A DNA stretch of 64,000 bases from Lachnospiraceae bacterium. Lineage in GTDB: Bacteria > Bacillota_A > Clostridia > Lachnospirales > Lachnospiraceae. Shown piece by piece: positions 27,073 to 35,097 of the stretch. Every line of letters starts with the position of its first letter. Position 1 is the first letter of the stretch. The notes under the pieces were generated by a model. It ran no database searches. It worked only from the letters and a program-made list of their open reading frames with translations, and was not told the DNA's origin. The stretch covers positions 1 through 64,000 of the forward strand of contig JAETQR010000006.1 in NCBI GenBank assembly GCA_021770615.1, in the 5' to 3' direction. The position numbers and the translations under genes are program-made.

Positions 27073-27204
27073 TTATATAATTACCATGAACGAGGCATCC
27101 CTGACCTGCCCACTTTCTATCTGCTGTTCTGACAGTTCAACATCTCTGTATACTGAAAGCCGCCGCATGGTGCTTTCATAAATCTCCATACTCATAATAA
27201 CCAT
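27073..27204 (-). CDS. Candidate 43-residue small ORF in the CAP-gene leader
   Basis: ATG at 27204 follows a G-rich AGAGGGGGGG binding-site-like stretch and reads to a TAA at 27073, shortly before the CAP gene. The peptide contains LSEQQIESGQVRDA, which recalls the C-terminal helix of Phd/YefM-type antitoxins, but it is too short to be one. It may be a leader peptide, a relic or chance. Confidence 0.35.
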   Translation of the reverse strand: MVIMSMEIYESTMRRLSVYRDVELSEQQIESGQVRDASFMVII

Positions 27205-27228
27205 ACCCCCCCTCTCTGATATAGCTAA

Positions 27229-27257
27229 ATTATACCATGATTATCCCTTTCTCTCAA
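27229..27257 (-). promoter_or_regulatory. Sigma-A promoter of the CAP-domain gene
   Basis: Minus-strand TTGAGA (27252-27257), 17 nt, perfect TATAAT (27229-27234), about 180 nt upstream of the CAP start. Diverges from the WYL-regulator promoter at 27302-27330. Confidence 0.8.
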
Positions 27258-27301
27258 TCATAATATGTATAAAATTATCGTAATCAAACAAGCTAAAATA
27301 A

Positions 27302-27347
27302 TTGCTTATTTAAACAAACTATGACATAATGGTGTCATAGTTTGTTT
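27302..27347 (+). promoter_or_regulatory. Promoter with overlapping palindromic operator of the WYL regulator
   Basis: TTGCTT (27302-27307), 17 nt, CATAAT (27325-27330). An inverted repeat AACAAACTATGACA/TGTCATAGTTTGTT (27313-27326 and 27333-27346, extendable by one pair) is centred on the -10. A dimeric repressor bound there would block the promoter, so autoregulation by the adjacent regulator is likely. A second -10-like TATACT lies at 27350-27355. Confidence 0.65.
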
Positions 27348-27374
27348 GCTATACTGGGTTGGAAAGGAGAAAAA

Positions 27375-28304
27375 ATGAAGATTGATCGGCTTATGGGCAT
27401 TGTTGTTTATTTATTAAATAATGGCCGGACATCTGCACAAAAACTTGCTGAAGAATTTGAAGTTTCCTCCAGAACGGTCATGAGAGATTTAGAATCATTA
27501 GATCAGGCGGGCATTCCTATTCAATCTTTTTATGGCGTGGATGGTGGCTACCAGATTATGGATGGCTTTGTCCTTGAAAAACAGGTTGCGACAAGCCATG
27601 AATATGATTGGATCGTTACTGCCCTGAAGGGAATGGCAAGTGCCTATACAAATAAAAGCTTAGAACAAGCTTTAGCAAAAGTGAAGAACGTAAATGGTGC
27701 GAAGGGTACAGCTATTTCCGTAGATTTAGGTGTGGCAGGTGAAGATGACAAAATAAATGAACAATTATTATTGTTAGAAGATGCGATCGAAAAAAAATAC
27801 ATGGTTCGATTTTCTTATGCAAATAGCCATGATGAAGTAAAAGAGATTCAGGTAGAACCGGTTTGCCTCCAATACAAATGGTACAACTGGTATCTCATCG
27901 GATATTACGAAAAATATCAGGATTATTGTATGTTCAAATTAGTTCGTATGGACCGTTTACATGCAACAGATATTAAAAGCACAAAAATTCATGATCTTTC
28001 AAATATAAAGATGAGAGAGAGCAATGAACATATTGTGCATATCAAACTTCATGGCAAAGCAATCATAAAAGCAAAGTGCAGGGAATATTTAAACGGACAT
28101 ATCACACAGGAATTTGAAAATGGTGATTTCGAGTTTTGTTTTTCTGTGCCGGAGCATGAGACATTTTGGTATGGTGTGATCCTTTCTTTTGGAAATAAGG
28201 TTAAGATAATCGAACCACAGGAGATAAAAGATCGTATTATAAAAACCTGCAAAGAAATCCAAATGGAATATGAAGGAAACAATATTACAAAGTCAGGAGT
28301 GTAG
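27375..28304 (+). CDS. HTH-WYL domain transcriptional regulator (YafY family)
   Basis: 309 residues. An N-terminal winged helix-turn-helix (LMGIVVYLLNNGRTSAQKLA, VSSRTVMRDLESLDQAGIPI) is followed by a WYL domain (CLQYKWYNWYLIGYYEKY) and a C-terminal WCX-like extension. WYL regulators sense small ligands or nucleic acids and mostly repress. Start at 27375 follows GGAAAGGAG; the frame opens 33 bases earlier inside the promoter. The stop overlaps the binding site of the RidA gene. The ligand is unknown. Confidence 0.9.
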   Translation: MKIDRLMGIVVYLLNNGRTSAQKLAEEFEVSSRTVMRDLESLDQAGIPIQSFYGVDGGYQIMDGFVLEKQVATSHEYDWIVTALKGMASAYTNKSLEQALAKVKNVNGAKGTAISVDLGVAGEDDKINEQLLLLEDAIEKKYMVRFSYANSHDEVKEIQVEPVCLQYKWYNWYLIGYYEKYQDYCMFKLVRMDRLHATDIKSTKIHDLSNIKMRESNEHIVHIKLHGKAIIKAKCREYLNGHITQEFENGDFEFCFSVPEHETFWYGVILSFGNKVKIIEPQEIKDRIIKTCKEIQMEYEGNNITKSGV

Positions 28305-28308
28305 CAAA

Positions 28309-28668
28309 ATGAACGAAATCAAAAGATATGAAGTTAATGAAAACTGGGCACATTCAGGAATTATCAAAGCGGGAGACTTTTGTTTTTTGAATTATTGCGT
28401 CCGCAATATAGGGGGCACTATTGAACAGCAGATCAATGGCGCCTTTGATGAAATGGAAGAACGGTTGGCATTTGTGGGATTGACTCTTGAACATGTCGTA
28501 CAGATGAATTGTATGTTTAAAAATATCTGGGATATTCCGGCAATGGAAAAAGTGATCAAAAAAAGATTTAATGGCAAATACCCTGTACGCAAGTCATTCC
28601 AGACTGAATTTGCCGATCCGGGTAATCTACTGTTTCAGGTGGATGCTATCGCTTATTCGACAATATGA
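28309..28668 (+). CDS. RidA (YjgF/YER057c/UK114) family protein
   Basis: 119 residues with the RidA core (EEQ-type ISGAFDEMEERLAFVG region here as NGAFDEMEERLAFVGLTLEH, and YPVRKSFQTEF carrying an arginine in the active-site region). RidA proteins hydrolyse reactive enamine/imine intermediates; many paralogues have other roles. AGGAG lies within the last codons of the WYL gene, so translation is coupled. Likely the immediate target or partner of that regulator. Sequence is divergent from housekeeping RidA. Confidence 0.85.
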   Translation: MNEIKRYEVNENWAHSGIIKAGDFCFLNYCVRNIGGTIEQQINGAFDEMEERLAFVGLTLEHVVQMNCMFKNIWDIPAMEKVIKKRFNGKYPVRKSFQTEFADPGNLLFQVDAIAYSTI

Positions 28669-28774
28669 TTGTAGACCATTAAATTTTTGTATATCTGATT
28701 TTTTAGTTGCATTCCCCCTTTCACTATGCTATCATGTGTATAATATTAAAATTATAATTAAACGAGGTGAAGAA

Positions 28775-28789
28775 ATGATTATTCGATAG
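28775..28789 (+). CDS. Four-codon leader peptide (MIIR) of the ABC-F gene
   Basis: ATG ATT ATT CGA TAG follows GAGGTG with 5-nt spacing. It lies in the transcribed leader of the ABC-F gene, 220 nt before its start and upstream of the attenuator. Very short translated leaders that sense stalled ribosomes are known for ABC-F and other ribosome-targeting resistance genes. The role here is inferred. Confidence 0.55.
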   Translation: MIIR

Positions 28790-28934
28790 TTTGATTTAAG
28801 TAAAAATAGAACAGCGAAAATAACCTATTTACAATAGGACTGTTTGTGTATACTTAAATTGGATTATCGCATTTTGACACCTTTAAAACCCGGAAAAATC
28901 CATGACTGGTTTTATATAGGTTTGTTTTGCGTAT

Positions 28935-28970
28935 AAGTCTGTTTTTGTATATACAAAGACAGGCTTTTTT
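28935..28970 (+). terminator. Transcription attenuator before the ABC-F gene
   Basis: AAGTCTGTTTTTGTAT (28935-28950) pairs along all 16 bases (two G-U) with ATACAAAGACAGGCTT (28951-28966) and is followed by a T6 run, ending 24 nt before the ABC-F start codon. An upstream near-copy of the first arm, CTGTTTGTGTATAC (28840-28853), can pair with the second arm and act as antiterminator. The remaining spacer 28669-28774 shows a TATAAT at 28739-28744 without a clear -35. Confidence 0.8.
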
Positions 28971-28993
28971 GCATTTCGGAATGGGGGAATTAT

Positions 28994-30538
28994 ATGTTAC
29001 AGATCAATCACTTAACGATCACACACCGAAAGGATCTGAGAGTTATCTTAGAAGATTTCTCACTTGTTTTAAATGATGGAGACAAAGCCGTGATCATCGG
29101 CGAGGAGGGAAATGGAAAGTCTACGCTTATGAAATGGATCTATGATCCAAAGCTGGTGGAAGATTACACGGAAAGCAGCGGAAACCGGATCACCGGCCAT
29201 GAGCGACTGGGATATCTGCCACAGGAACTTATGGATACCGATAAAGAAAAATCCGTCTATGAATTTTTTACGGATACAGAAGTGTTTTATGACCAGACGC
29301 CAAAGGATCTGGCAAAATTTTCAAAAGAATTTCATATTACTAATGATTTCTTTTACCGGGAACAGCTTATGCAGACGCTCTCCGGCGGCGAAAAGATCAA
29401 GGCTCAGATCATCCGTCTGATGATGCAGCAACCCACGGTTCTTTTATTTGATGAGCCGTCCAATGACATTGATATCGAAACATTAGAATGGCTGGAAACA
29501 TTCATCAATAACTGGCCGCATATCGTCCTGTTCATTTCACATGATGAGACGCTGATCGAAAATACAGCAAACAGGATCATCCATATTGAACAGCTCCGAA
29601 AGAAGACGCAGAGCCGCTACAGCATCTCGCATATGTCATACGGGCAGTACCGGGAAGAACGACTGAAACAGTTTGAAAAACAGCGACAGCAGGCGGTAAG
29701 CGACCGAAGGGATAAACGCATCCGGGAGGAAAAATACCGGAAGATCTACCAGAGGGTCGCCCATGAACAGGAGATGATCTCCAGACAGGATCCCGGTGGT
29801 GCAAGGCTTCTGAAAAAGAAAATGCACGCCGTAAAGTCCATGGAACACAGATTTGAGCGTGAAAATGAAAACATGACAGAATTTCCGGAAAAAGAAGACG
29901 CCATATTTTTCAAATTAGGAAATGAAACTGCTGCCATCCCCGCCGGAAAAACTGTTTTGGAATATTCGATTGATGAACTTAGAACGCCCGATGGTGAAAA
30001 AATACTGGCAAAAGATATTTTTCTCCGGATCAAAGGTTCAAAAAAAATCTGTATAACAGGTACAAACGGCGCTGGCAAGACGACCCTGCTTGGAAAAATG
30101 GCAGATGAACTTTTACAGAGGGCAGATATCACCATCGGATACATGACACAGAACTATGAGGAACTTCTGGATCTTGATGCTACACCAGTTGATTTTCTGG
30201 ATGACACCGGGGACAAGACAGCACGCACAAACATCCGGACATATTTAGGCTCACTCAAATATACCGCAGATGAGATGGCTCGTCCGATTTCAGAATTATC
30301 CGGTGGGCAGAAGGCAAAACTCCTCCTGTTAAAGATGAGTTTATCCGGAGCAAATGTTCTGATCCTTGATGAGCCGACAAGAAACTTTTCTCCACTCTCC
30401 GGGCCGGTCATAAGAAAAATGCTGAAAGAATTCCCGGGGGCGGTCCTGAGTATATCCCACGACCGGAAATACATCGCTGAGGTGTGCGACACTGTATACA
30501 AATTAACGGAAAAAGGCCTGGAACTAATATCAATATAG
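28994..30538 (+). CDS. ABC-F ATPase, antibiotic ribosomal-protection type
   Basis: 514 residues with two ABC domains and no membrane segments. Domain 1: Walker A GEEGNGKST, signature LSGGEKIK, Walker B LLFDEPSNDID. Domain 2: Walker A GTNGAGKTT, signature LSGGQKAK, Walker B LILDEPTRNFSP. A charged linker (about residues 190-280, rich in arginine/lysine/glutamate) joins them. ABC-F proteins bind the ribosomal E site; the resistance branch dislodges lincosamides, pleuromutilins or streptogramin A. The DEPTRNFSP sequence, linker and attenuator-type leader point to that branch, possibly near clostridial CplR. Resistance has not been shown. Confidence 0.85.
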   Translation: MLQINHLTITHRKDLRVILEDFSLVLNDGDKAVIIGEEGNGKSTLMKWIYDPKLVEDYTESSGNRITGHERLGYLPQELMDTDKEKSVYEFFTDTEVFYDQTPKDLAKFSKEFHITNDFFYREQLMQTLSGGEKIKAQIIRLMMQQPTVLLFDEPSNDIDIETLEWLETFINNWPHIVLFISHDETLIENTANRIIHIEQLRKKTQSRYSISHMSYGQYREERLKQFEKQRQQAVSDRRDKRIREEKYRKIYQRVAHEQEMISRQDPGGARLLKKKMHAVKSMEHRFERENENMTEFPEKEDAIFFKLGNETAAIPAGKTVLEYSIDELRTPDGEKILAKDIFLRIKGSKKICITGTNGAGKTTLLGKMADELLQRADITIGYMTQNYEELLDLDATPVDFLDDTGDKTARTNIRTYLGSLKYTADEMARPISELSGGQKAKLLLLKMSLSGANVLILDEPTRNFSPLSGPVIRKMLKEFPGAVLSISHDRKYIAEVCDTVYKLTEKGLELISI

Positions 30539-30586
30539 GGAAAAATACGGGCCGGGGGATTTTGTGCCGAGATGGATACCAACGCA

Positions 30587-30666
30587 AAGAGGGGAATCAA
30601 GCTCAACTCAAAACTTTTCGCAAGCTTGCTTGTGTTTGTTTTGATTTGGGTTTAATTCCCCTTCTT
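30587..30666 (+). terminator. Long imperfect hairpin after the ABC-F gene
   Basis: AAGAGGGGAAT near 30587 pairs with ATTCCCCTTCTT near 30655, with further pairing between AACTCAAAAC and GTTTTGATTTG inside. A T-rich stretch follows. Probably ends the ABC-F transcript. Confidence 0.5.
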
Positions 30667-30684
30667 ACTCATTTTTTATTTTTC

Positions 30685-30876
30685 TTACATTGTAACAATT
30701 TGATCGATTGTCATCTCCGGCATATCATATTTTTCTTTCGTATAATCGCCAGAACCGCCATCATCATATTGTTCCAAATATCTTACCATCCCAACTGGGC
30801 CAAGTTCCCGAAGCAATGCTTCCGTTCCCTTTGTCTGTATCGTATTATAATCCATTAATTTCACTGTTTCACTCAT
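30685..30876 (-). CDS. Small partner protein of a PIN-type toxin gene
   Basis: 63 residues, acidic, with LRELGPVGMVRYLEQYDDG and GDYTKEKYDM. Similar small proteins accompany PIN-domain genes in Clostridia, where they are presumed antitoxins. GGAGG lies 9 nt before the ATG. The ATGAGTGA at its start overlaps the residual stop of the broken PIN gene upstream, so the pair was once an overlapping two-gene unit. With the toxin destroyed it may be an orphan antitoxin. Confidence 0.6.
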   Translation of the reverse strand: MSETVKLMDYNTIQTKGTEALLRELGPVGMVRYLEQYDDGGSGDYTKEKYDMPEMTIDQIVTM

Positions 30877-31062
30877 TATCAGTCACCTCCATTATGAACT
30901 CAATCGGATTCATTACCCTCACTGATAAATCAATCCTTTTACTTGACCTTCATAAAGTAATTCTAAAACTAATAGTACTGCTTCTCGTTCAAGATAATTT
31001 TTTATGTTACTCCTGTCATCAAAAAGCCGATTATAGCAACAATTATCCATATAAATTTTCAC
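30869..31062 (-). pseudogene. PIN-domain toxin remnant with internal deletion
   Basis: A GTG start at 31062 behind AAGGTG reads KIYMDNCCYNRLFDDRSN, the N-terminus of a PIN ribonuclease family, for 47 residues, then stops at 30919. About 10 bases later another frame reads VMNPIEFIMEVTDNE and stops at 30869, as these proteins usually end. The central part, including the remaining acidic catalytic residues, is missing. This indicates an internal deletion with frameshift. The C-terminal match is from memory of the family. Confidence 0.65.
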
Positions 31063-31215
31063 AGTGTCACCTTCCTTTTTCTTAGTATAACACATTTCTA
31101 CCAGATATACAGTATATTTTGTCCCAAGCAAAAGTTAGCCACAAAAAACAAGTCAAAGAGAAAAATTCTCCTTTGAATGAAACATTATATATCGTCCTAG
31201 CCTGACGATGCCATT

Positions 31216-33159
31216 TTATATACGAACCACTTTTTTATACTTCTTCCCGGCTACAGAAACAGTTACTGTCACTCTGGTCTTTTGGGGCAGACGGGAGGAT
31301 AGTTTTACTGTTATTTTTCCTGATTTATTTTTTGTGGCAGATATGGTCAGCTTTTTGCATTTCTTCTTTTTATCAAGCAGGATCTTCTTATTAATAGAAA
31401 GAGTTACTTTTGATCTTTTGGGGGCACGGACCGTCAGGCTGCGCCTGTTCTTCTTTATCAAAATTTTAATCCGGGAAAGGATTTTTGTATCTGTGGACGG
31501 TTCCGCTCCGTCATTTAACGTCTGCGTATCGTTCTGTACGCTGGTACTCTGGGATACAGCAGCCGATCCCGCAGAAGACGGAGGTGTTAACACCACTGGA
31601 GCGTCTTGATTTATCGGAGCAGACGAAGCTATCGGACTTTCTCCCGAAGGATTCTCCGTCGCATCCGCTCCCGGCAAATTCCCTGAGTCCGGCACAATCG
31701 ATGGTGAAGGCAGGGGCTCCGGTGTGACAACAACGGGTGGGGCAAAGGTCGGATCCGGTGTTTCAAACGTACAGGCTGATTTCACCGGTTTCGCCGATAT
31801 GATACTCCTTTGTTCCCCATCTACCGTCCGTATCGTAGAAATGCCCTCTGCATACTCAAGTATATTGTTTTTGATCCGGATGCCAAAGAGAGGATCTGAT
31901 ATATTAATCTCCTGTGATAATACCTCTCCTTCCGTCTCCCCTTCTTCAGAAACGGAGAAATACCGTATCTCATCCGGCGTATTAAAATAAATCTTTCCAT
32001 CGTGTTTGGCAAGTCCCGTATATTTTACAGAGTAATACGAACCCGTCCGTGCTGCGGGCCATCTGTAACTGACCAGATCCACCTTTTTCTCCATAACGCC
32101 GGCATTTTCTGTCTCAGACGGATCCCACCGGTAAATTCCGGCATCTTTCTCTCCTGAACTTTTCACAAAATACCAGTTGTCCTTACAATTTACAAAAGGA
32201 GCCTCGGAATCTTTCCAAAAATAATCATCATAGGACGAATCCATGCATCCGTCACTCAGCAAACTATGCCATGCGGTATAACCCATCGCACTCATCGCCT
32301 CATCGCTCAATAAAAACCGTGTGTGACGCGCTCTGCCCGGGATATCATTTAACGGGTCATCCTGTGTAACATCCACATGATACCATGCTCCATCAATCTG
32401 AATTTGATTCCACATATGCCGCATCTCATCACTCGGTACAGTACTACAGGATATGCCAAGTCTTTTCATAAAATACAGATAAGCCAGAGAATATCCCTCA
32501 CATACAGCCTTTCCCTCCACGATCAGACTGTACGCATCATAATGGCACGGATCTGTTTCTGATCCGGGACTCCTGGTATCATATTCATACTGGCTGGCAA
32601 GATAGTCATGCACGTAAAGCGCCTTCTCCAGATCACTCCACTCCGGATCGATCGTGGACAGTACAGAATCCGCTGTCTCCTCAAACGTTCTTTTCATCTG
32701 TCCGATCTCGTCTGCCTCCAGTGTATTTCCATTAAACTCATAAGATGGAACAAACCCCGCCACATATTCTCCGGAACGATCAAGCCGGTATCCATATGTC
32801 TTTCCCACATAAAACAACTCCGGCGATCCATTCAGAGTCTTCTGCAGGGCCTCCGCAAACTCCCCGAGCGACAGACGGTATGCTGAAACATCAATCTGCT
32901 CTTCGAGTGAAATCATCCCATCATACAAAATATCTTCTATGGAAATATTCTGGCCTGATGTACTGCGCAGCCCATATTTCTCTTCTGCACGCTCTATGAC
33001 TACACCAGTCAGCGCACCGTCCTGGATCAGTTCCACACTGCCCGTATAAAGCTTCCGGTCAACCGTCGCCGCCGACAGGCTGTCAGGTGCAGCTATCTGT
33101 AGAAACATAGCACATAATAATATGGCAGAAACAAAATGTTTCATTCTTTTCCTCATCAT
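31216..33159 (-). CDS. Secreted transglutaminase-like cell-surface protein
   Basis: 647 residues. A signal peptide (about 1-30) is followed by an N-terminal region and a transglutaminase-like domain with Cys in GKAVCEGYSLAYLYF (about 220), His in DEMRHMWNQIQ (about 248) and Asp in WYHVDVTQDD (about 263). A middle region with WYFVKSSGEKDAGIY repeats follows, then a proline/serine linker (about 480-560) and a highly basic C-terminal module ending KKYKKVVRI. Such proteins in Firmicutes are extracellular, acting as crosslinkers or proteases; the exact reaction is unknown. Three candidate starts (33162 GTG, 33159 and 33156 ATG) follow AAGAAGG; 33159 has the best spacing. Confidence 0.87.
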   Translation of the reverse strand: MMRKRMKHFVSAILLCAMFLQIAAPDSLSAATVDRKLYTGSVELIQDGALTGVVIERAEEKYGLRSTSGQNISIEDILYDGMISLEEQIDVSAYRLSLGEFAEALQKTLNGSPELFYVGKTYGYRLDRSGEYVAGFVPSYEFNGNTLEADEIGQMKRTFEETADSVLSTIDPEWSDLEKALYVHDYLASQYEYDTRSPGSETDPCHYDAYSLIVEGKAVCEGYSLAYLYFMKRLGISCSTVPSDEMRHMWNQIQIDGAWYHVDVTQDDPLNDIPGRARHTRFLLSDEAMSAMGYTAWHSLLSDGCMDSSYDDYFWKDSEAPFVNCKDNWYFVKSSGEKDAGIYRWDPSETENAGVMEKKVDLVSYRWPAARTGSYYSVKYTGLAKHDGKIYFNTPDEIRYFSVSEEGETEGEVLSQEINISDPLFGIRIKNNILEYAEGISTIRTVDGEQRSIISAKPVKSACTFETPDPTFAPPVVVTPEPLPSPSIVPDSGNLPGADATENPSGESPIASSAPINQDAPVVLTPPSSAGSAAVSQSTSVQNDTQTLNDGAEPSTDTKILSRIKILIKKNRRSLTVRAPKRSKVTLSINKKILLDKKKKCKKLTISATKNKSGKITVKLSSRLPQKTRVTVTVSVAGKKYKKVVRI

Positions 33160-33215
33160 CACATCATCCTTCTTCCTTTATTCGTTTTTTATAGGAAACT
33201 TCTCAGTATGCGGAG

Positions 33216-33294
33216 CAAGTTTGCCGGCAGGCAAACTTGACAGGACTATATATCATAGGCCTTGGTGCGCGGTTTTCAGGCGCACCTTTTTTAT
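33216..33294. other. Hairpins between ppaC and the transglutaminase gene
   Basis: 33216-33239 is a perfect 10-bp stem CAAGTTTGCC/GGCAAACTTG. 33264-33286 pairs GGTGCGC with GCGCACC and is followed by T6 on the plus strand, pointing against both flanking minus-strand genes. It could stop antisense transcription or be a reversed relic. Confidence 0.45.
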
Positions 33295-34937
33295 TGTTGC
33301 AAAACAGATACGAGACTCGGTATCAGTTGCTTTTTACGGGAAACCAGTCCTTTCAGTATGACACGGTTCATATCGCCATGAAGCTGAAACGCTTCCTTGA
33401 CTACCTCTTTTGATTTCTCCCCAAAACAGAGAAGCTCTGTACTTTCCTTTACAATATTCGTCAGCATGACAAATGCCATACTCACCCCGAGAGAAGGAAA
33501 TACCTCTTCCAGATAGGGCACAAGCTTTTCCTGAATCTCTTTTAATTCGATGCTGTTCATGGAATTGATCTGGCTTACACAGAATTCAATATCATTCACC
33601 TCAAACCGTTTCATATCCTGCCTGAAAATATCTTCTGGCTCACGCGAACTCAGATCACTCCCTGCGCCAAACATATCGACCGCAAACTCTTCGATCTCCA
33701 CACCACAGATTCCGGACAGTTCCTCCGCAGCCTTCCTGTCAATATCCGTACAGGTCGGCGACCGGAACATAAGCGTATCCGATATGATTGCTGCCATGAG
33801 AAGTCCCGCTATATTTTGGGGAATTTCAACCCCATTCTCCTGATACATCTGATATATGATCGTAGCAGTACACCCGAGCGGCTGGTTTCTGAAAAGAACC
33901 GGCTCAAGCGTCTCGAGTGTGCCGATCCGGTGGTGGTCGATGATCTCGAGGATATGGGCATACTCGATCCCATCCACCGTCTGTGACACCTCATTATGAT
34001 CGACGAGAATCAGCTGCTTTTTCTGAAGATTGATCAAATTTCTCCGGGAGATCATGCCTACATATTTATCCTGTGAATCGAGAACCGGAAAATCCCTGTG
34101 ACGCTTCTTACCCATAATCTCCCGGATATCCTCTGTCTTTTCGGAGAGCCGGAATGTCGTAAGATGATTCCGTTTCATAAAATATTCGATCGGCATACTC
34201 TGATTGATCATCCTCGCCACAGTAAATGTATCATAAGGGGTCACGATAATACTGCACCCCTGCTCGCTGGCGAGCTTTTGTATCGTCTTTGACACCTTGG
34301 CATTCATACATACGATGATACATGCCGCCCCCATCTCGATCGCACAGAGCTGTGATTCATATCGATTTCCCAGGATGACCATATCCCCTTTATGGATATA
34401 GTCCTCCATTACATCGGGATTTGCCGCGGCAATGATCACCTCTCCCTTTGTATACACTGCGTCTTTATCCCCGATCAACATTTCCCCCTCAAGAGTTTCA
34501 AGGATATTTTTATAAGAAGTCCCTGCGGTGGACAGGATACAATTATCGTACACATCCATATACGCAGTGGCAATATCTCCGATCGTAATAAGTCCGGAGA
34601 GCTTTCCCTCTTCTGTCGTAACAGGAAGTGTCACGACATCTAACTCCCGCATCATATTCCACGCTTTTTTCAGGGAAATATCCCCGGAGACCCCTTTTGT
34701 CTCCCGTATTTCAATGTCCCTGACCTCTGTCATGACATCCTCGATATAGATCGGCGCCGACGCCTGGAAAAACGTGAGAATATACTGCGTCTCCTGATTG
34801 ATCTGCCCGGCCCTCGCCGCATAAAAGCCACCGCCATGAAGCCGGTTCTTTAACTCGGCATAGGCAATCGCAGAGCATATGGAATCCGTATCAGGATTTT
34901 TGTGTCCAATCACATAAACCGGTACCTGTTCTTTCAT
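33291..34937 (-). CDS. ppaC: Manganese-dependent inorganic pyrophosphatase with CBS/DRTGG regulatory insert
   Basis: Hydrolyses pyrophosphate to phosphate. Family II motifs: GHKNPDTDSICSAIAYAELK at the N-terminus, VDHNEVSQ, DHH in EIIDHHRIGTLE, and the C-terminal SRKKQLIPSL that binds phosphate. Length is 548 residues against about 310 for the plain enzyme. The excess (about residues 65-305) is a CBS domain, a DRTGG domain and a second CBS domain, the adenine-nucleotide-regulated form. A promoter candidate lies at 34986-35015. Confidence 0.95.
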   Translation of the reverse strand: MKEQVPVYVIGHKNPDTDSICSAIAYAELKNRLHGGGFYAARAGQINQETQYILTFFQASAPIYIEDVMTEVRDIEIRETKGVSGDISLKKAWNMMRELDVVTLPVTTEEGKLSGLITIGDIATAYMDVYDNCILSTAGTSYKNILETLEGEMLIGDKDAVYTKGEVIIAAANPDVMEDYIHKGDMVILGNRYESQLCAIEMGAACIIVCMNAKVSKTIQKLASEQGCSIIVTPYDTFTVARMINQSMPIEYFMKRNHLTTFRLSEKTEDIREIMGKKRHRDFPVLDSQDKYVGMISRRNLINLQKKQLILVDHNEVSQTVDGIEYAHILEIIDHHRIGTLETLEPVLFRNQPLGCTATIIYQMYQENGVEIPQNIAGLLMAAIISDTLMFRSPTCTDIDRKAAEELSGICGVEIEEFAVDMFGAGSDLSSREPEDIFRQDMKRFEVNDIEFCVSQINSMNSIELKEIQEKLVPYLEEVFPSLGVSMAFVMLTNIVKESTELLCFGEKSKEVVKEAFQLHGDMNRVILKGLVSRKKQLIPSLVSVLQQ

Positions 34938-34985
34938 AATCTGAATACCTCATATCTTATTTTTTGTATCTTTTTATTTGTTTAG

Positions 34986-35015
34986 AATATAACATATCAC
35001 ACGATACGCTGACAA
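34986..35015 (-). promoter_or_regulatory. Candidate promoter of ppaC
   Basis: Minus-strand TTGTCA (35010-35015), 18 nt, TATATT (34986-34991), about 45 nt before the ppaC start. The opposite strand has a TATAAT at 35052-35057 for galK without a good -35. Confidence 0.5.
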
Positions 35016-35097
35016 CTAAAAGTTTCTATAGCATTTTTTCTGTTTTTTATATATAATGATATCAGGAATAAAAATGCATTGAGAAAGCAGGTTTACT

